In this document: piece by piece, positions 46,740 to 55,819 of the stretch | How positions within the stretch are numbered: position 1 is the stretch's first letter | Layout: every line of letters starts with the position of its first letter | Assembly (NCBI RefSeq): GCF_005938745.2 | Contig: NZ_VCBX02000001.1 | Span: forward strand, 2,204,001 to 2,268,000 | Length of the DNA stretch: 64,000 bases | Source of the DNA: Rhodococcus sp. KBS0724 | GTDB taxonomy: Bacteria > Actinomycetota > Actinomycetes > Mycobacteriales > Mycobacteriaceae | Reading direction: 5' to 3' | Program-made: the position numbers and the translations under genes | Notes under the pieces: model-generated | Told to the model about the DNA's origin: nothing | What the model saw: the letters and a program-made list of their open reading frames with translations, nothing else | Databases searched by the model: none

Positions 46740-47534
46740 ATGCGGAGCAATCAAGAGCGGGAGAGGGTGCGTGATCGGCTTTCTGCGATGACCGGCGATG
46801 TCGATCGTCCGGCAGTACCCGAGTGGCTGCTGGAGATCGACGACGACGAAGCAGATGGATCTGAGCGGGATGCGCGGTATTCCGCGGTGCCCGAACGCTG
46901 GCGCGGTATGCGATGGAGTCCGCACCGGCGCGGCGCACTCGCCTTGGTGATTATCGCGGTTGCTGCCTCAGGGCTCGGCGTTTTTGCACTGTGGTGGGAT
47001 TCGCCGACAATCCAGGCGGTGCCGGTACTGCCTGCAGCCGTGGGGATTCCGGTTGCGACATCCAGTTCGGCTCCACCAACGACGATCGACAGTGCGCCTG
47101 CTCCGACCTCGATAGTGGTCAGCGTTGTCGGGTTGGTGCATAACCCTGGATTGCTGACACTGCCCGATTCCTCACGGGTCGCTGACGCGCTGAGTGCGGC
47201 CGGTGGCGTGCTCGACAACGCCGACACTCTCAGCTTGAACCTGGCGCAGAAACTGTCGGACGGCGATCAGGTGGTTGTTGGTGCGGTGGGTGATTCGCCG
47301 CAACAACAGACCAGTTCGACTACAGCTTCGACTGCCGCTGGGGCACCGGTCAATCTGAATACTGCGACCGAAGCCGAACTCGACGCGCTTCCCGGGGTTG
47401 GGCCCGTCACGGCGAGTGCGATCCTCGCGTGGCGTACGTCCAACGGAAAGTTCACGGACGTAGAACAATTGGGTGAGGTGGACGGCATAGGTCCGGCTCG
47501 CCTCGACAAACTGCGAGCTTTGGTCACGGTGTGA
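46740..47534 (+). CDS. comEA: ComEA family helix-hairpin-helix DNA-binding protein
   Basis: 264 residues. A charged N-terminal cytoplasmic segment is followed by one membrane helix at about 66-85 (ALALVIIAVAASGLGVFAL). An SLBB-like domain comes next (SIVVSVVGLVHNPGLLTLP), then a Ser/Thr/Gln linker. The C-terminal tandem helix-hairpin-helix has VNLNTATEAELDALPGVGP and FTDVEQLGEVDGIGPARL. It would bind double-stranded DNA outside the membrane and hand it to ComEC. Its stop overlaps the comEC start. Confidence 0.94.
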   Translation: MRSNQERERVRDRLSAMTGDVDRPAVPEWLLEIDDDEADGSERDARYSAVPERWRGMRWSPHRRGALALVIIAVAASGLGVFALWWDSPTIQAVPVLPAAVGIPVATSSSAPPTTIDSAPAPTSIVVSVVGLVHNPGLLTLPDSSRVADALSAAGGVLDNADTLSLNLAQKLSDGDQVVVGAVGDSPQQQTSSTTASTAAGAPVNLNTATEAELDALPGVGPVTASAILAWRTSNGKFTDVEQLGEVDGIGPARLDKLRALVTV

Positions 47535-49891
47535 ACGGTGAGGCAGAGCAGCGGGTTCTCGACGCGAGACTGGTGCCCGCAGCGTTGGCGGTGTGGGGAG
47601 CAACTGCTGCGGGCATCGTGTTCGGATCCGGAGTTGCCTGGTGCGTCGCGGCGGGTTCGGGACTGGTATGTATCGGATTTGGTGCCTGTGCTTGGCGGTG
47701 GGGAAGCACGGGCTGGATTCCGGTCTTGGTGGTGGCCTGCGTGTTCGGCGGGGCATTCAGTGCGGTCACCGCGTGGCGAATGGCAGATGTCGAAGCACAT
47801 CCACTGACACGCGCGGCGGTGTCCGGTGGGTGGGTAACTGCGGAGGTGAGCCCCACCGAGGATCCGCGGACGAGCGCGTCGTCGATCGGACCAGGTCAAG
47901 TGTATTTCCGGGCGTCGGTCCGTTCGGTGACGGTGGGGGACAGGCACTACGACGCGGGAGGCGCGGTCACTGTTCGCGCGCCGAGCGGGGTGTGGCCGGA
48001 AACGCTTCCCGGACAGGTGCTTACGATCCGGGGAAAGGTGAGTGTGCCGTCGCGTTCGGATCTGACGTTGGCGGTGATCACCACCGAAGGCGGGCCGCTC
48101 GAGATCGGCGATGCGCCCTGGTATCAGCGGTGGGCCGGTGTTGTGCGGTCACGATTTTCGGCTGTGTGCGCGCAGGCGTTGCCGTCCGATGCAGCGGGGC
48201 TGCTACCCGGTTTGGTCGTAGGGGACACCTCTGCGCTGTCTCCGGTGGTCAAGGACAACTTCACGGCGGCCGGTCTCTCTCATCTCACCGCGGTGTCCGG
48301 TGCAAACATCAGCATTCTCCTGGGCGCAGTGTTGTTACTGGTGCGGGCAGCAGCGTTCGATCCTCGGATCGGGGCAGTACTTGCGGCAGTGACGATCCTG
48401 GCGTTCGTGATTGTGGCGCGGCCGTCGCCGAGCGTGCTTCGCGCCGCGGTCATGGGCACGATCGGATTGCTCAGTTTGGTGACCGGTCGACGCAAACAGG
48501 CGCTGCCCGCGTTGGGCGCAGCCGTCATCGTGCTGGTGATCGTGATGCCGGAACTGGCTGTGGACTGGGGATTTGTTCTGTCGACCACGGCAACCGGTGC
48601 CTTGGTGATCCTTGCGCCCGTGTGGGTCGACGCCCTTCGGCAGCGCGGGTGGCCGCGGTGGCTGGCAGAGTTGACGGCTGTGTCCGGCGCGGCGTTTGCT
48701 GTCACCGCGCCGGTGGTAGCGGCAATGGCGGGCACGCTCAGCCTGGTGTCGATAGCCGCAAACCTGTTGGTGGCACCCGTGATCGGGATTCTGACGGTAC
48801 TGGGCGCAATGGTGGCATTGCTCGCATTGGTCAGTCCGCCGACGGCCGCGCTCCTGGCCTTGGCTGTGAGACCTCCGATGTGGTGGCTGCTCTCCGTCGC
48901 CGACCGGGCCGCTGCGGTTCCTTGGGCAAACATCACCGTACCGTCGGGATTGCTCGGTGCACTGCTTGCCTCGGGGCTGGTGCTGGTCGCGATATTCCTG
49001 CTGTGGAATCGCATCTCGCGGTGGCTACTTGGCGCGGTGGTAGCGGGACTGGTACTGGCACTGGCGTTTCACCACGTCTTCTCCGGCGGGCGACTGGCAC
49101 CGGGTTGGGCCATGGTGATGTGCGACGTGGGGCAGGGCGACGGTCTGGTCTTGGCGACGGGAGACGGCCGGGTAGTCGTGATCGACGTCGGTCCCGACCC
49201 GACGTCGATGGACCGTTGCCTGAACATGTTGGGGGTCGACGATATTGCGCTCGTATTGATCAGCCACTTTCATGCCGACCACATCGGCGGGCTCGCCGCC
49301 GTGCTTGCCGGCCGTTCGGTGTCGGCTGTGGGTGTCGGCCCTATGTTGTTGCCGGAATCAGGTTTCCGCGATGTGGACGCGGCTGCGCGAGCACACGGAG
49401 TTCCGCTGGTCAGTCTGCGCGCCGGGTCCACGTTTGTTCTCGGGACGGTGCAGTTCGACGTTCTCGGTCCGGTGTTGCCGGTGCCCCGTGATGTCTCCGG
49501 CGCCGACGAGTCGGCCAACGATCAATCCCTGGTGCTGATGGCACACACCAGCGCCGGCCGCATTCTGTTGACCGGGGACTCGGAAACCGCAGGCGAAGCA
49601 TCGATGACGCGTAGCGGAATCGACGTGCGAGCCGATGTCCTGAAACTGCCACATCACGGGTCGCGAACCACATCGCGCGCGTTTCTCGAGGCAGTTCGCC
49701 CCCGGCTGACCTTGGTGAGCTCCGGCGCCGGCAACACCTTCGGACATCCTCATCCGCAGGTGATGAGCGAACTGGAATCGTTGGGTGGCGTCGTGGCACG
49801 TACCGATCAAAGCGGCACGCTCGCGGTGTACGGAAGCGACGACGGGTCCGTGTCCGTGGTGTCGGTACCTCGTGGGACGATCTTCGGGTGA
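47531..49891 (+). CDS. comEC: ComEC/Rec2 family competence channel protein
   Basis: 786 residues. An N-terminal membrane region and DUF4131-like part lead to the Competence domain (AAGLLPGLVVGDTSAL, GLSHLTAVSGANISILLG) with many hydrophobic segments. A C-terminal metallo-beta-lactamase-like domain starts near 535, with VGQGDGLVLATGDG, ISHFHADHIGGL and LKLPHHGSRTTSR. It corresponds to the membrane pore for DNA uptake. Whether the organism is naturally competent is not shown here. GTG 47531 overlaps the comEA stop by four bases, and the 3' end overlaps holA. Confidence 0.94.
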   Translation: MNGEAEQRVLDARLVPAALAVWGATAAGIVFGSGVAWCVAAGSGLVCIGFGACAWRWGSTGWIPVLVVACVFGGAFSAVTAWRMADVEAHPLTRAAVSGGWVTAEVSPTEDPRTSASSIGPGQVYFRASVRSVTVGDRHYDAGGAVTVRAPSGVWPETLPGQVLTIRGKVSVPSRSDLTLAVITTEGGPLEIGDAPWYQRWAGVVRSRFSAVCAQALPSDAAGLLPGLVVGDTSALSPVVKDNFTAAGLSHLTAVSGANISILLGAVLLLVRAAAFDPRIGAVLAAVTILAFVIVARPSPSVLRAAVMGTIGLLSLVTGRRKQALPALGAAVIVLVIVMPELAVDWGFVLSTTATGALVILAPVWVDALRQRGWPRWLAELTAVSGAAFAVTAPVVAAMAGTLSLVSIAANLLVAPVIGILTVLGAMVALLALVSPPTAALLALAVRPPMWWLLSVADRAAAVPWANITVPSGLLGALLASGLVLVAIFLLWNRISRWLLGAVVAGLVLALAFHHVFSGGRLAPGWAMVMCDVGQGDGLVLATGDGRVVVIDVGPDPTSMDRCLNMLGVDDIALVLISHFHADHIGGLAAVLAGRSVSAVGVGPMLLPESGFRDVDAAARAHGVPLVSLRAGSTFVLGTVQFDVLGPVLPVPRDVSGADESANDQSLVLMAHTSAGRILLTGDSETAGEASMTRSGIDVRADVLKLPHHGSRTTSRAFLEAVRPRLTLVSSGAGNTFGHPHPQVMSELESLGGVVARTDQSGTLAVYGSDDGSVSVVSVPRGTIFG

Positions 49892-50865
49892 GTACTCCGG
49901 CTGGCCTCGACCCGTTGCACCTCGTTCTCGGAGACGACGAATTCCTGATCGAACGGGCAGTGTCGACGTTGATCAAGGCCGTTCGTGGTGATCGTGGGCA
50001 GGGAATCTCGGATCTCCCCATCACTCGGATGCGTGCCGGCGATGCCAATGCGCCCGAACTTGCCGAACTGCTGAGTCCGTCGCTGTTCGCGGAAGACCGC
50101 GTGATCGTTCTGGAAGCGGCTGCCGAAGCCGGTAAAGATGCTGTTGCGCTCGTGCTCGAGGCGGCCCGCGAACCGTCCGAAGGTGTTGTGCTCATCGTCC
50201 TGCACTCCGGTGGCGGACGCGCAAAAGCGCTGGCGCCGGCACTGGAGAAGTTGGGCGCCGTTGTTCATCAGTGCGCCAAACTCAACAAGTCTCAGCTGAC
50301 CGATTTTGTTCGGGCCGAGTTTTTGGCCGCGCAGGTCAAGGTTTCTCCCGCGGTCATCGGGGCAATGATCGAAAGCGTCGGCTCCAACCTGCGCGAGTTG
50401 GCGTCGGCGTGTTCCCAGTTGGCTGCCGATACCGGCGGCAAGATCGACGTCGACGCCGTTCACCAGTACTACTCCGGCAAAGCCGAAGTGTCGGGGTTCG
50501 ATGTCGCGGACAAAGTGATCGTCGGAGATACCCGGGGCGCGCTCGAAGCGTTGCGCTGGGCTGATCAGATCGGAACCCCGCACGTTCTTCTGGCCGACGC
50601 CCTGGCCGACGCGGTGCATACCGTCGCGAAGGTCGGCCCGTATGCCCGCGGCGGTGATCCGTTCCGGTTGGCGTCCGAGCTGGGGATGCCGCCGTGGAAG
50701 GTCAAGAAGGCAATCAAGGAAGTGAAGGGCTGGGACCCGGCGTCGATCGGCGCTGCGATGCAGATTGTTGCCGCACTCAACGCAGATGTGAAGGGTGCTG
50801 CCGTCGATTCGTCCTACGCACTGGAATCAGCGGTGCGTAAGGTTTGTGCGCTGCGCGCTCGGTAA
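49888..50865 (+). CDS. holA: DNA polymerase III subunit delta
   Basis: 325 residues of the HolA family. It starts PLHLVLGDDEFLIERAVSTL, has RMRAGDANAPELAELLSPSLFAEDR, and a C-terminal domain with PWKVKKAIKEVKGW. Delta opens the beta sliding clamp within the clamp loader. The gene is translationally coupled to comEC by a four-base overlap, an arrangement kept across actinobacteria. A two-way terminator separates it from the converging rpsT. Confidence 0.94.
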   Translation: MSTPAGLDPLHLVLGDDEFLIERAVSTLIKAVRGDRGQGISDLPITRMRAGDANAPELAELLSPSLFAEDRVIVLEAAAEAGKDAVALVLEAAREPSEGVVLIVLHSGGGRAKALAPALEKLGAVVHQCAKLNKSQLTDFVRAEFLAAQVKVSPAVIGAMIESVGSNLRELASACSQLAADTGGKIDVDAVHQYYSGKAEVSGFDVADKVIVGDTRGALEALRWADQIGTPHVLLADALADAVHTVAKVGPYARGGDPFRLASELGMPPWKVKKAIKEVKGWDPASIGAAMQIVAALNADVKGAAVDSSYALESAVRKVCALRAR

Positions 50866-50911
50866 GCGCAGCTCGCAGTTGGGTTTAGCTGGCAACTGGG
50901 TTGGGAACGAA

Positions 50912-50950
50912 CAATAGCCGCTCTGGTCGAGTAGACCGGAGCGGCTATTG
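50912..50950. terminator. Bidirectional terminator between holA and rpsT
   Basis: Arms 50912-50928 and 50934-50950 form a 17-bp stem with one G-U pair around a GAGTA loop. The arms begin CAATAGCCGCTC and end GAGCGGCTATTG. It lies midway between convergent genes. Confidence 0.85.
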
Positions 50951-50989
50951 AAACACCACTGATGACGGCGAACCGTCAGCGAGGATGCG

Positions 50990-51250
50990 TCAGATCTTGT
51001 TTGCAGCCTGCGCGAGTGCAGACTTCTTGTTTGCAGCCTGGTTGGCGTGGATAACGCCCTTGCTGGCTGCCTTATCGAGCTTGCGGCTGGTGGCGACGAG
51101 GAGCTCGTTGGCCTTGTCCTTGTCACCGGCTGCCGCAGCCTCGCGGAACGAACGGATCGCGGTACGCAGCGAGGACTTCACCGACTGGTTACGGAGTCGG
51201 GCCGCCTCGTTGGTACGGATTCGCTTCACCTGGGACTTGATGTTGGCCAC
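50990..51250 (-). CDS. rpsT: 30S ribosomal protein S20
   Basis: 86 residues starting with a GTG-encoded residue, then [20 protein letters not shown]. It continues with [17 protein letters not shown] and ends [12 protein letters not shown], the helical bundle of S20 that binds 16S rRNA. GTG 51250 is preceded by AAGGA about eleven bases upstream on the minus strand. It is convergent with holA and divergent from the ATP-grasp operon. Confidence 0.95.
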   Translation of the reverse strand: MANIKSQVKRIRTNEAARLRNQSVKSSLRTAIRSFREAAAAGDKDKANELLVATSRKLDKAASKGVIHANQAANKKSALAQAANKI

Positions 51251-51314
51251 GCGTAAAATCCTTGTCGTCTTTAGCTGGTTACGGTCGAGAAAGCTGTGGG
51301 CGCACTGATGCACC

Positions 51315-51352
51315 GACTGGCAAGATTACCAGTCCAGGGTCGAATATCCCAA
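51315..51352 (-). promoter_or_regulatory. Probable rpsT promoter with an inverted repeat over its -10
   Basis: On the minus strand TTGGGA (51352-51347) and TAATCT (51328-51323) are 18 bases apart. An inverted repeat GACTGG-N8-CCAGTC (51315-51334) covers the -10. Confidence 0.45.
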
Positions 51353-51439
51353 ACCGCCGCACGATGCGCCTGATTGAGAAGGTTACACGTGGTTTGCGGG
51401 GATGTTTCCGCGCTGCTCAAATCGCGGACCTGTAGCAGC

Positions 51440-53068
51440 ATGTTTGCTATGACGCCGATGACAGACAATGTGGTGAATACAAGCTCGACCACGACGCGGG
51501 CGCGTCCCTCCGGAGTGTTCGACGGATATTCGGATATCGGTCGCTACGAGTTGGCTTTCGACGAGATGTTCGCGGCCGACGGATCGGTGCGCGAGTCCTA
51601 TGAGGGTGTGTACTCCGCGCTGGCGCCGACGAGCAGCAAGGACCTCGGGGCTCGCGCCGACGCGCTCGGTCGTGCCTTCATCGACCAGGGGGTGACGTTC
51701 TCGCTTTCCGGGCAGGAAAGTCCCTTCCCGTTGGACGTGGTTCCGCGCGTTATCGCGGCGCAGGAATGGGCGCGACTGGAAAAGGGCATCAAACAGCGGG
51801 TCAAAGCGCTGGAGTTGTTCCTGGCCGACATCTACGGTGAACAGCGGATTCTGCGTGATCACGTGCTTCCCCGCCGGTTGGTCACCTCGTGCGAGCACTT
51901 TCACCGTGAGGCTGCCGGCATCGTGCCGCCCAACGGCGTGCGCATTCACGTATCGGGTATCGACCTGGTCCGGGACGAGGTCGGCGATTTCCGGGTCCTC
52001 GAGGACAACCTGCGATCACCGTCCGGAGTCTCTTATGTGATGGAGAACCGTCGGACCATGACGCGGGTGTTCCCGGACCTGTTCATGTCTCACAAGGTCC
52101 GTGCTGTCGGTGATTATGCAACCCATTTGCTGCGCGCGCTGCGAGCCGGGGCGGCCACGAACGAAGCCGACCCGACTGTGGTTGTTCTCACACCGGGTGT
52201 CGCGAATTCGGCGTACTTCGAACATTCGCTGCTCGCGCGGCAGATGGGCGTCGAGTTGGTGGAAGGTCGAGATCTTTTCTGCCGCGACAACGTCGTCTAC
52301 ATGCGCACGACCGAGGGTGAACGTCAGGTCGACGTGATCTACCGACGGATAGATGACGAGTACCTCGACCCGATGCACTTCCGCCCGGACTCGATTCTCG
52401 GTGTCGCCGGCGTACTCAACGCGGCCAGAGCGGGCAACGTCGTGATCTCGAGTGCGGTGGGGAACGGTGTCGGAGACGACAAACTTGTCTATACCTACGT
52501 GCCGCAGATCATCGACTACTACCTCGGCGAGAAACCACTGCTGCAGAACGTCGACACGTTCCGATGCTGGCTGGACGACGAGTGTGAGGAAGTGCTCGAC
52601 CGCGTCGCGGAACTGGTGATCAAACCCGTCGAGGGATCCGGTGGATACGGCATCGTGTTCGGCCCGGACGCGAGTGCGGCGGAACTGGCCGAGATCACCG
52701 AGAAGATCAGAGCCGATCCGCGCGGCTGGATCGCTCAACCGGTGGTGCAGTTGTCGACAGTGCCCACGAAGATCGGCGACGTCTTGTCGCCGCGTCACGT
52801 CGATCTGCGGCCCTTTGCGGTCAACGACGGTGACGACATCTGGGTGTTGCCCGGCGGGTTGACTCGCGTCGCGCTCCCCGAAGGCTCGTTGGTGGTCAAC
52901 TCCAGCCAAGGCGGCGGAAGCAAGGACACGTGGGTATTGGCCGCTGCCACGTCAACGGACGCCGGGGAACTTGCGGGCGAGGGACTTGTCGGCGAGCCAC
53001 CGGAATTCGCAGAACCTGACAAGGGTCCGGAACTGACGCCCTCGCAACTGAATCAACAACAACAGTGA
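51440..53068 (+). CDS. Circularly permuted ATP-grasp family protein
   Basis: About 542 residues of the circularly permuted ATP-grasp type 2 family (Rv2411c-like as I recall). Recognisable blocks are SYEGVYSALAPTSSKDLGARAD, RALELFLADIYGEQ-type sequence near 130, RVLEDNLRSPSGVSYVMENR, VTPGVANSAYFEH-like sequence and VIKPVEGSGGYGIVFGPD, the ATP-binding loop. Members are thought to ligate amino acids or peptides; the substrate is unknown. The start is uncertain: ATGs at 51440, 51449 and 51458 are all in frame. It heads a three-gene unit with alpha-E and transglutaminase genes. Confidence 0.87.
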   Translation: MFAMTPMTDNVVNTSSTTTRARPSGVFDGYSDIGRYELAFDEMFAADGSVRESYEGVYSALAPTSSKDLGARADALGRAFIDQGVTFSLSGQESPFPLDVVPRVIAAQEWARLEKGIKQRVKALELFLADIYGEQRILRDHVLPRRLVTSCEHFHREAAGIVPPNGVRIHVSGIDLVRDEVGDFRVLEDNLRSPSGVSYVMENRRTMTRVFPDLFMSHKVRAVGDYATHLLRALRAGAATNEADPTVVVLTPGVANSAYFEHSLLARQMGVELVEGRDLFCRDNVVYMRTTEGERQVDVIYRRIDDEYLDPMHFRPDSILGVAGVLNAARAGNVVISSAVGNGVGDDKLVYTYVPQIIDYYLGEKPLLQNVDTFRCWLDDECEEVLDRVAELVIKPVEGSGGYGIVFGPDASAAELAEITEKIRADPRGWIAQPVVQLSTVPTKIGDVLSPRHVDLRPFAVNDGDDIWVLPGGLTRVALPEGSLVVNSSQGGGSKDTWVLAAATSTDAGELAGEGLVGEPPEFAEPDKGPELTPSQLNQQQQ

Positions 53069-53109
53069 TCACGTTCGGAAACAATCAAGAGAACGGAGTG
53101 TGCTGACGG

Positions 53110-54081
53110 ATGCTTGCCAGAAATGCTGAATCTCTCTACTGGATCGGCCGTTACGTGGAACGGGCCGACGACACCGCGCGCATCCTCGACGTGACCGTCC
53201 ACCAACTGCTCGACGACACGACTCTCGATCCGGATCGGACGTCGCGGTTGTTGCTCCGAGTCCTCGGAATCGACGCGCCGGACGAGGAATTGGATGTGAG
53301 GTCGCTGACGGATCTTGTTGCGTTCAGTCGCAATCAGGTCGGATCGATTGTCGACTCACTGGCGAGCGCCCGGGAAAACGCTCGTGGCGCACGCGAGGTG
53401 ACGTCCAGTGAAATGTGGGAATGCCTGAACACGACATACAACGGACTGGGGGAGCGTGAGCGGGCGTCACGCTACCTCGGGCCACACGAATTCTTCCGTT
53501 ACGTCGAGGAACGCGCCGCGATGTTCGCGGGACTGGCGGATTCGACGCTCAGCCGCGACGACGGTTACCGCTTCCTGCTGTTGGGTCGCTCCATCGAGCG
53601 AGTCGACATGATCGTGCGCATGCTCCTGGCCCGTGCGGGGGACAAGCCGTCGTCTCCGGCGTGGGTGTCGGTGCTGCGCTCGGCTGGAGCCCACGACACG
53701 TACCTGCGCACCTACCGTGGTGCTCTCGACGCGAATCGGGTCGTGGAGTTCATCCTTCTCGATCGGCTGTTTCCGCGATCGGTGTTCCATTCGATTCGGC
53801 AGGCGGAGAAGTGCCTCGAGGAGTTGGACCCGCAGCAGGGCAGCCGGGTCGGTATCCGGGCGGAGGCCACCCGATTGCTGGGGAGAGCACGAAGCGAGCT
53901 CGAGTTCCTTCCGCAGGGAGTGCTGCTCGAGGATTTACAGTCGCGGCTGCTCGGTTGGCAGGAGACGTGTCGCGAACTGGGTGAGGCTATTTCGTTGCAG
54001 TACTTCCATGCCGCGCCCTGGGTCGCGTGGACTGACGCGAGTGCTGTGTACGCGGAGGCAACTGTGGAGGGTGAACTGTGA
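53110..54081 (+). CDS. Alpha-E domain-containing protein
   Basis: 323 residues, helical throughout. It begins MLARNAESLYWIGRYVERAD, the invariant start of the alpha-E family, with SRDDGYRFLLLGRSIERVDM in the middle and FPRSVFHSIRQAEKCLEEL later. It always accompanies circularly permuted ATP-grasp and transglutaminase-like proteins. It overlaps the transglutaminase gene by four bases. Function is unproven; a scaffold or aminotransfer role has been proposed for the operon. Confidence 0.93.
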   Translation: MLARNAESLYWIGRYVERADDTARILDVTVHQLLDDTTLDPDRTSRLLLRVLGIDAPDEELDVRSLTDLVAFSRNQVGSIVDSLASARENARGAREVTSSEMWECLNTTYNGLGERERASRYLGPHEFFRYVEERAAMFAGLADSTLSRDDGYRFLLLGRSIERVDMIVRMLLARAGDKPSSPAWVSVLRSAGAHDTYLRTYRGALDANRVVEFILLDRLFPRSVFHSIRQAEKCLEELDPQQGSRVGIRAEATRLLGRARSELEFLPQGVLLEDLQSRLLGWQETCRELGEAISLQYFHAAPWVAWTDASAVYAEATVEGEL

Positions 54082-54920
54082 GTTGGCGAATGAGGGTCGT
54101 GCACACCACCGGATATGCCTACGAGGCTCCGGTGACGTCGTCGTACAACGAGGTTCGGCTGACTCCGCGAGCCGACGGTCGGCAGACGGTTATCTTGAAC
54201 CGCGTCGAGACCCAGCCGGCTTCGCGTGCCTACCGCTACACCGATTACTGGGGTACGGCGGTGACGGCGTTCGATCTTCATGCGCCGCACAAGGAACTGG
54301 AAGTCACCGGACTTTCCGTAGTTGAGACGGAACCTTTTGTCGCGCCGGAAGAAAAGGTCGGATGGGACGAGTTGGCCGGTAATCCGATCAAGGATCGGTT
54401 CAACGAACAATTGAGTTTCACGAATTACGTACCGCGAGATGAGAAGTTCACGGCAATTGCCGAAGAATTGCGACAGGGGCTCACGCCGGAGGAAGCGGTG
54501 GTGGCGGTATCGCAATGGGTGAACGGCGAAATGTCTTACGTGCCCGGCACTACCGGAGTCCACACGTCGGCGGTGGAAGCCTGGGCAGCGCGCGAAGGTG
54601 TCTGTCAGGACTACGCGCATTTGACGCTCGACATACTGCGCACCATGGGAATCCCGTGTCGATATGTTTCCGGATATCTTCATCCGGCGCGCGATGCCGC
54701 TGTCGGGGACACGGTGGTGGGGGAGTCGCATGCCTGGATCGAGGCCTGGACGGGCGCCTGGTGGGGGTACGACCCGACAAATGCGATAGCTGTGAATGAA
54801 CAACACGTCGCGGTGGGGATGGGGCGAGACTATTCGGATGTGCCGCCGCTGAAGGGTATTTATTCCGGCGGCCGATCAACAGATCTCGAAGTTGTTGTGG
54901 AGATCACTCGCCTTGCGTAA
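54078..54920 (+). CDS. Transglutaminase-like cysteine protease family protein
   Basis: 280 residues. The N-terminal bacterial transglutaminase beta domain has HTTGYAYEAPVTSSYNEVRL. The catalytic core has Cys in AREGVCQDYAHLTLDILRTM, His in VVGESHAWIEAW and Asp in WWGYDPTNAIAV. The triad is complete, so it should be an active protease or peptide ligase. It is the third gene of the ATP-grasp/alpha-E unit, joined by a GTGA overlap. Confidence 0.93.
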   Translation: MSWRMRVVHTTGYAYEAPVTSSYNEVRLTPRADGRQTVILNRVETQPASRAYRYTDYWGTAVTAFDLHAPHKELEVTGLSVVETEPFVAPEEKVGWDELAGNPIKDRFNEQLSFTNYVPRDEKFTAIAEELRQGLTPEEAVVAVSQWVNGEMSYVPGTTGVHTSAVEAWAAREGVCQDYAHLTLDILRTMGIPCRYVSGYLHPARDAAVGDTVVGESHAWIEAWTGAWWGYDPTNAIAVNEQHVAVGMGRDYSDVPPLKGIYSGGRSTDLEVVVEITRLA

Positions 54921-54980
54921 AGTCCGGCAAATCTAGTCGCGTGAGCATTACTGCCGTTTCATTGAGAAGAAGGTGGGAAT

Positions 54981-55754
54981 ATGTCTCCAACTGCACAGGA
55001 ATTGACCGAGGTCGAACCGATCTCGGACGTGAAAAAGTATGCGGCCGAAGCGGTGGGGACATTTGTACTCGTGTTCTCTGCCGTCGGCACCGCCGTATTT
55101 GCCGGCGCGAAAGTCGGAAATCTCGGAGTTGCTCTGGCTTTCGGTTTGACCTTGCTGTTTCTGGTGTACGCCATCGGCCCGATTTCAGGCTGTCACGTCA
55201 ATCCCGCGGTAACTGTCGGTCAATTTGCCATCGGACGAATCTCCGCAGTGAATGCGGGTATCTACATCGTCGCGCAGGTAATCGGCGGCCTGCTGGCGGG
55301 TGTGGTCATCTACACGGTCGCAAACAGTCTTCCGGCGTACAACAGGGTGGCGGACGGACTGGGCGCCAACGGATGGGGAGCGCACAGCCCGTCAGCTGAG
55401 AAGAATCTCCTGGGAATGGTGGTGTCCGACGGCTACGGCATCGGCGCCACGATGATCATCGAGATTCTGCTGACCGCGCTTCTGGTGTTTGTCGTCCTGG
55501 CCTCCACCGACCAGATCTCCGACGTTCCGCTGGCCGGTGTGTCCATCGGCTTCACACTCGCCGTGATCCACTTGATCTCGATCCCGATCGACAACACATC
55601 CGTGAACCCGGCCCGCAGCCTTGCCGTCGCTCCCTACCAGGTCGGTGCCATGAGCCAAGTGTGGCTGTTCATCGTGTTCCCGATCATCGGCGGTGCACTC
55701 GGCGCACTCATCTACCGCGCCTTGTTCGGCCGATTCAATCGTTTGAACAGCTGA
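54981..55754 (+). CDS. Aquaporin, MIP family
   Basis: 257 residues with six hydrophobic segments. Both pore loops are intact: GCHVNPAVTVGQ and TSVNPARSLAVAP. The N-terminal YAAEAVGTFVLVFSAVGTAV is typical of AqpZ-like water channels. The loop between segments three and four is longer than usual and rich in Asn/Gly (NRVADGLGANGWGAHSPS). It should conduct water, possibly small neutral solutes, across the inner membrane. AAGGTGGG lies a few bases upstream of the ATG. Confidence 0.93.
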   Translation: MSPTAQELTEVEPISDVKKYAAEAVGTFVLVFSAVGTAVFAGAKVGNLGVALAFGLTLLFLVYAIGPISGCHVNPAVTVGQFAIGRISAVNAGIYIVAQVIGGLLAGVVIYTVANSLPAYNRVADGLGANGWGAHSPSAEKNLLGMVVSDGYGIGATMIIEILLTALLVFVVLASTDQISDVPLAGVSIGFTLAVIHLISIPIDNTSVNPARSLAVAPYQVGAMSQVWLFIVFPIIGGALGALIYRALFGRFNRLNS

Positions 55755-55801
55755 GCGCTTGAACAGTTGACCGATTCGGTCACGCTTCGTCCTCGGGTCG
55801 G

Positions 55802-55819
55802 CTTCAGCTCCAACTGAAG
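55802..55819. terminator. Small hairpin at the aquaporin/PemK-like convergence
   Basis: CTTCAG and CTGAAG pair around a 6-base loop, overlapping the last codons of the PemK-like gene. It is a weak terminator candidate. Confidence 0.35.
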
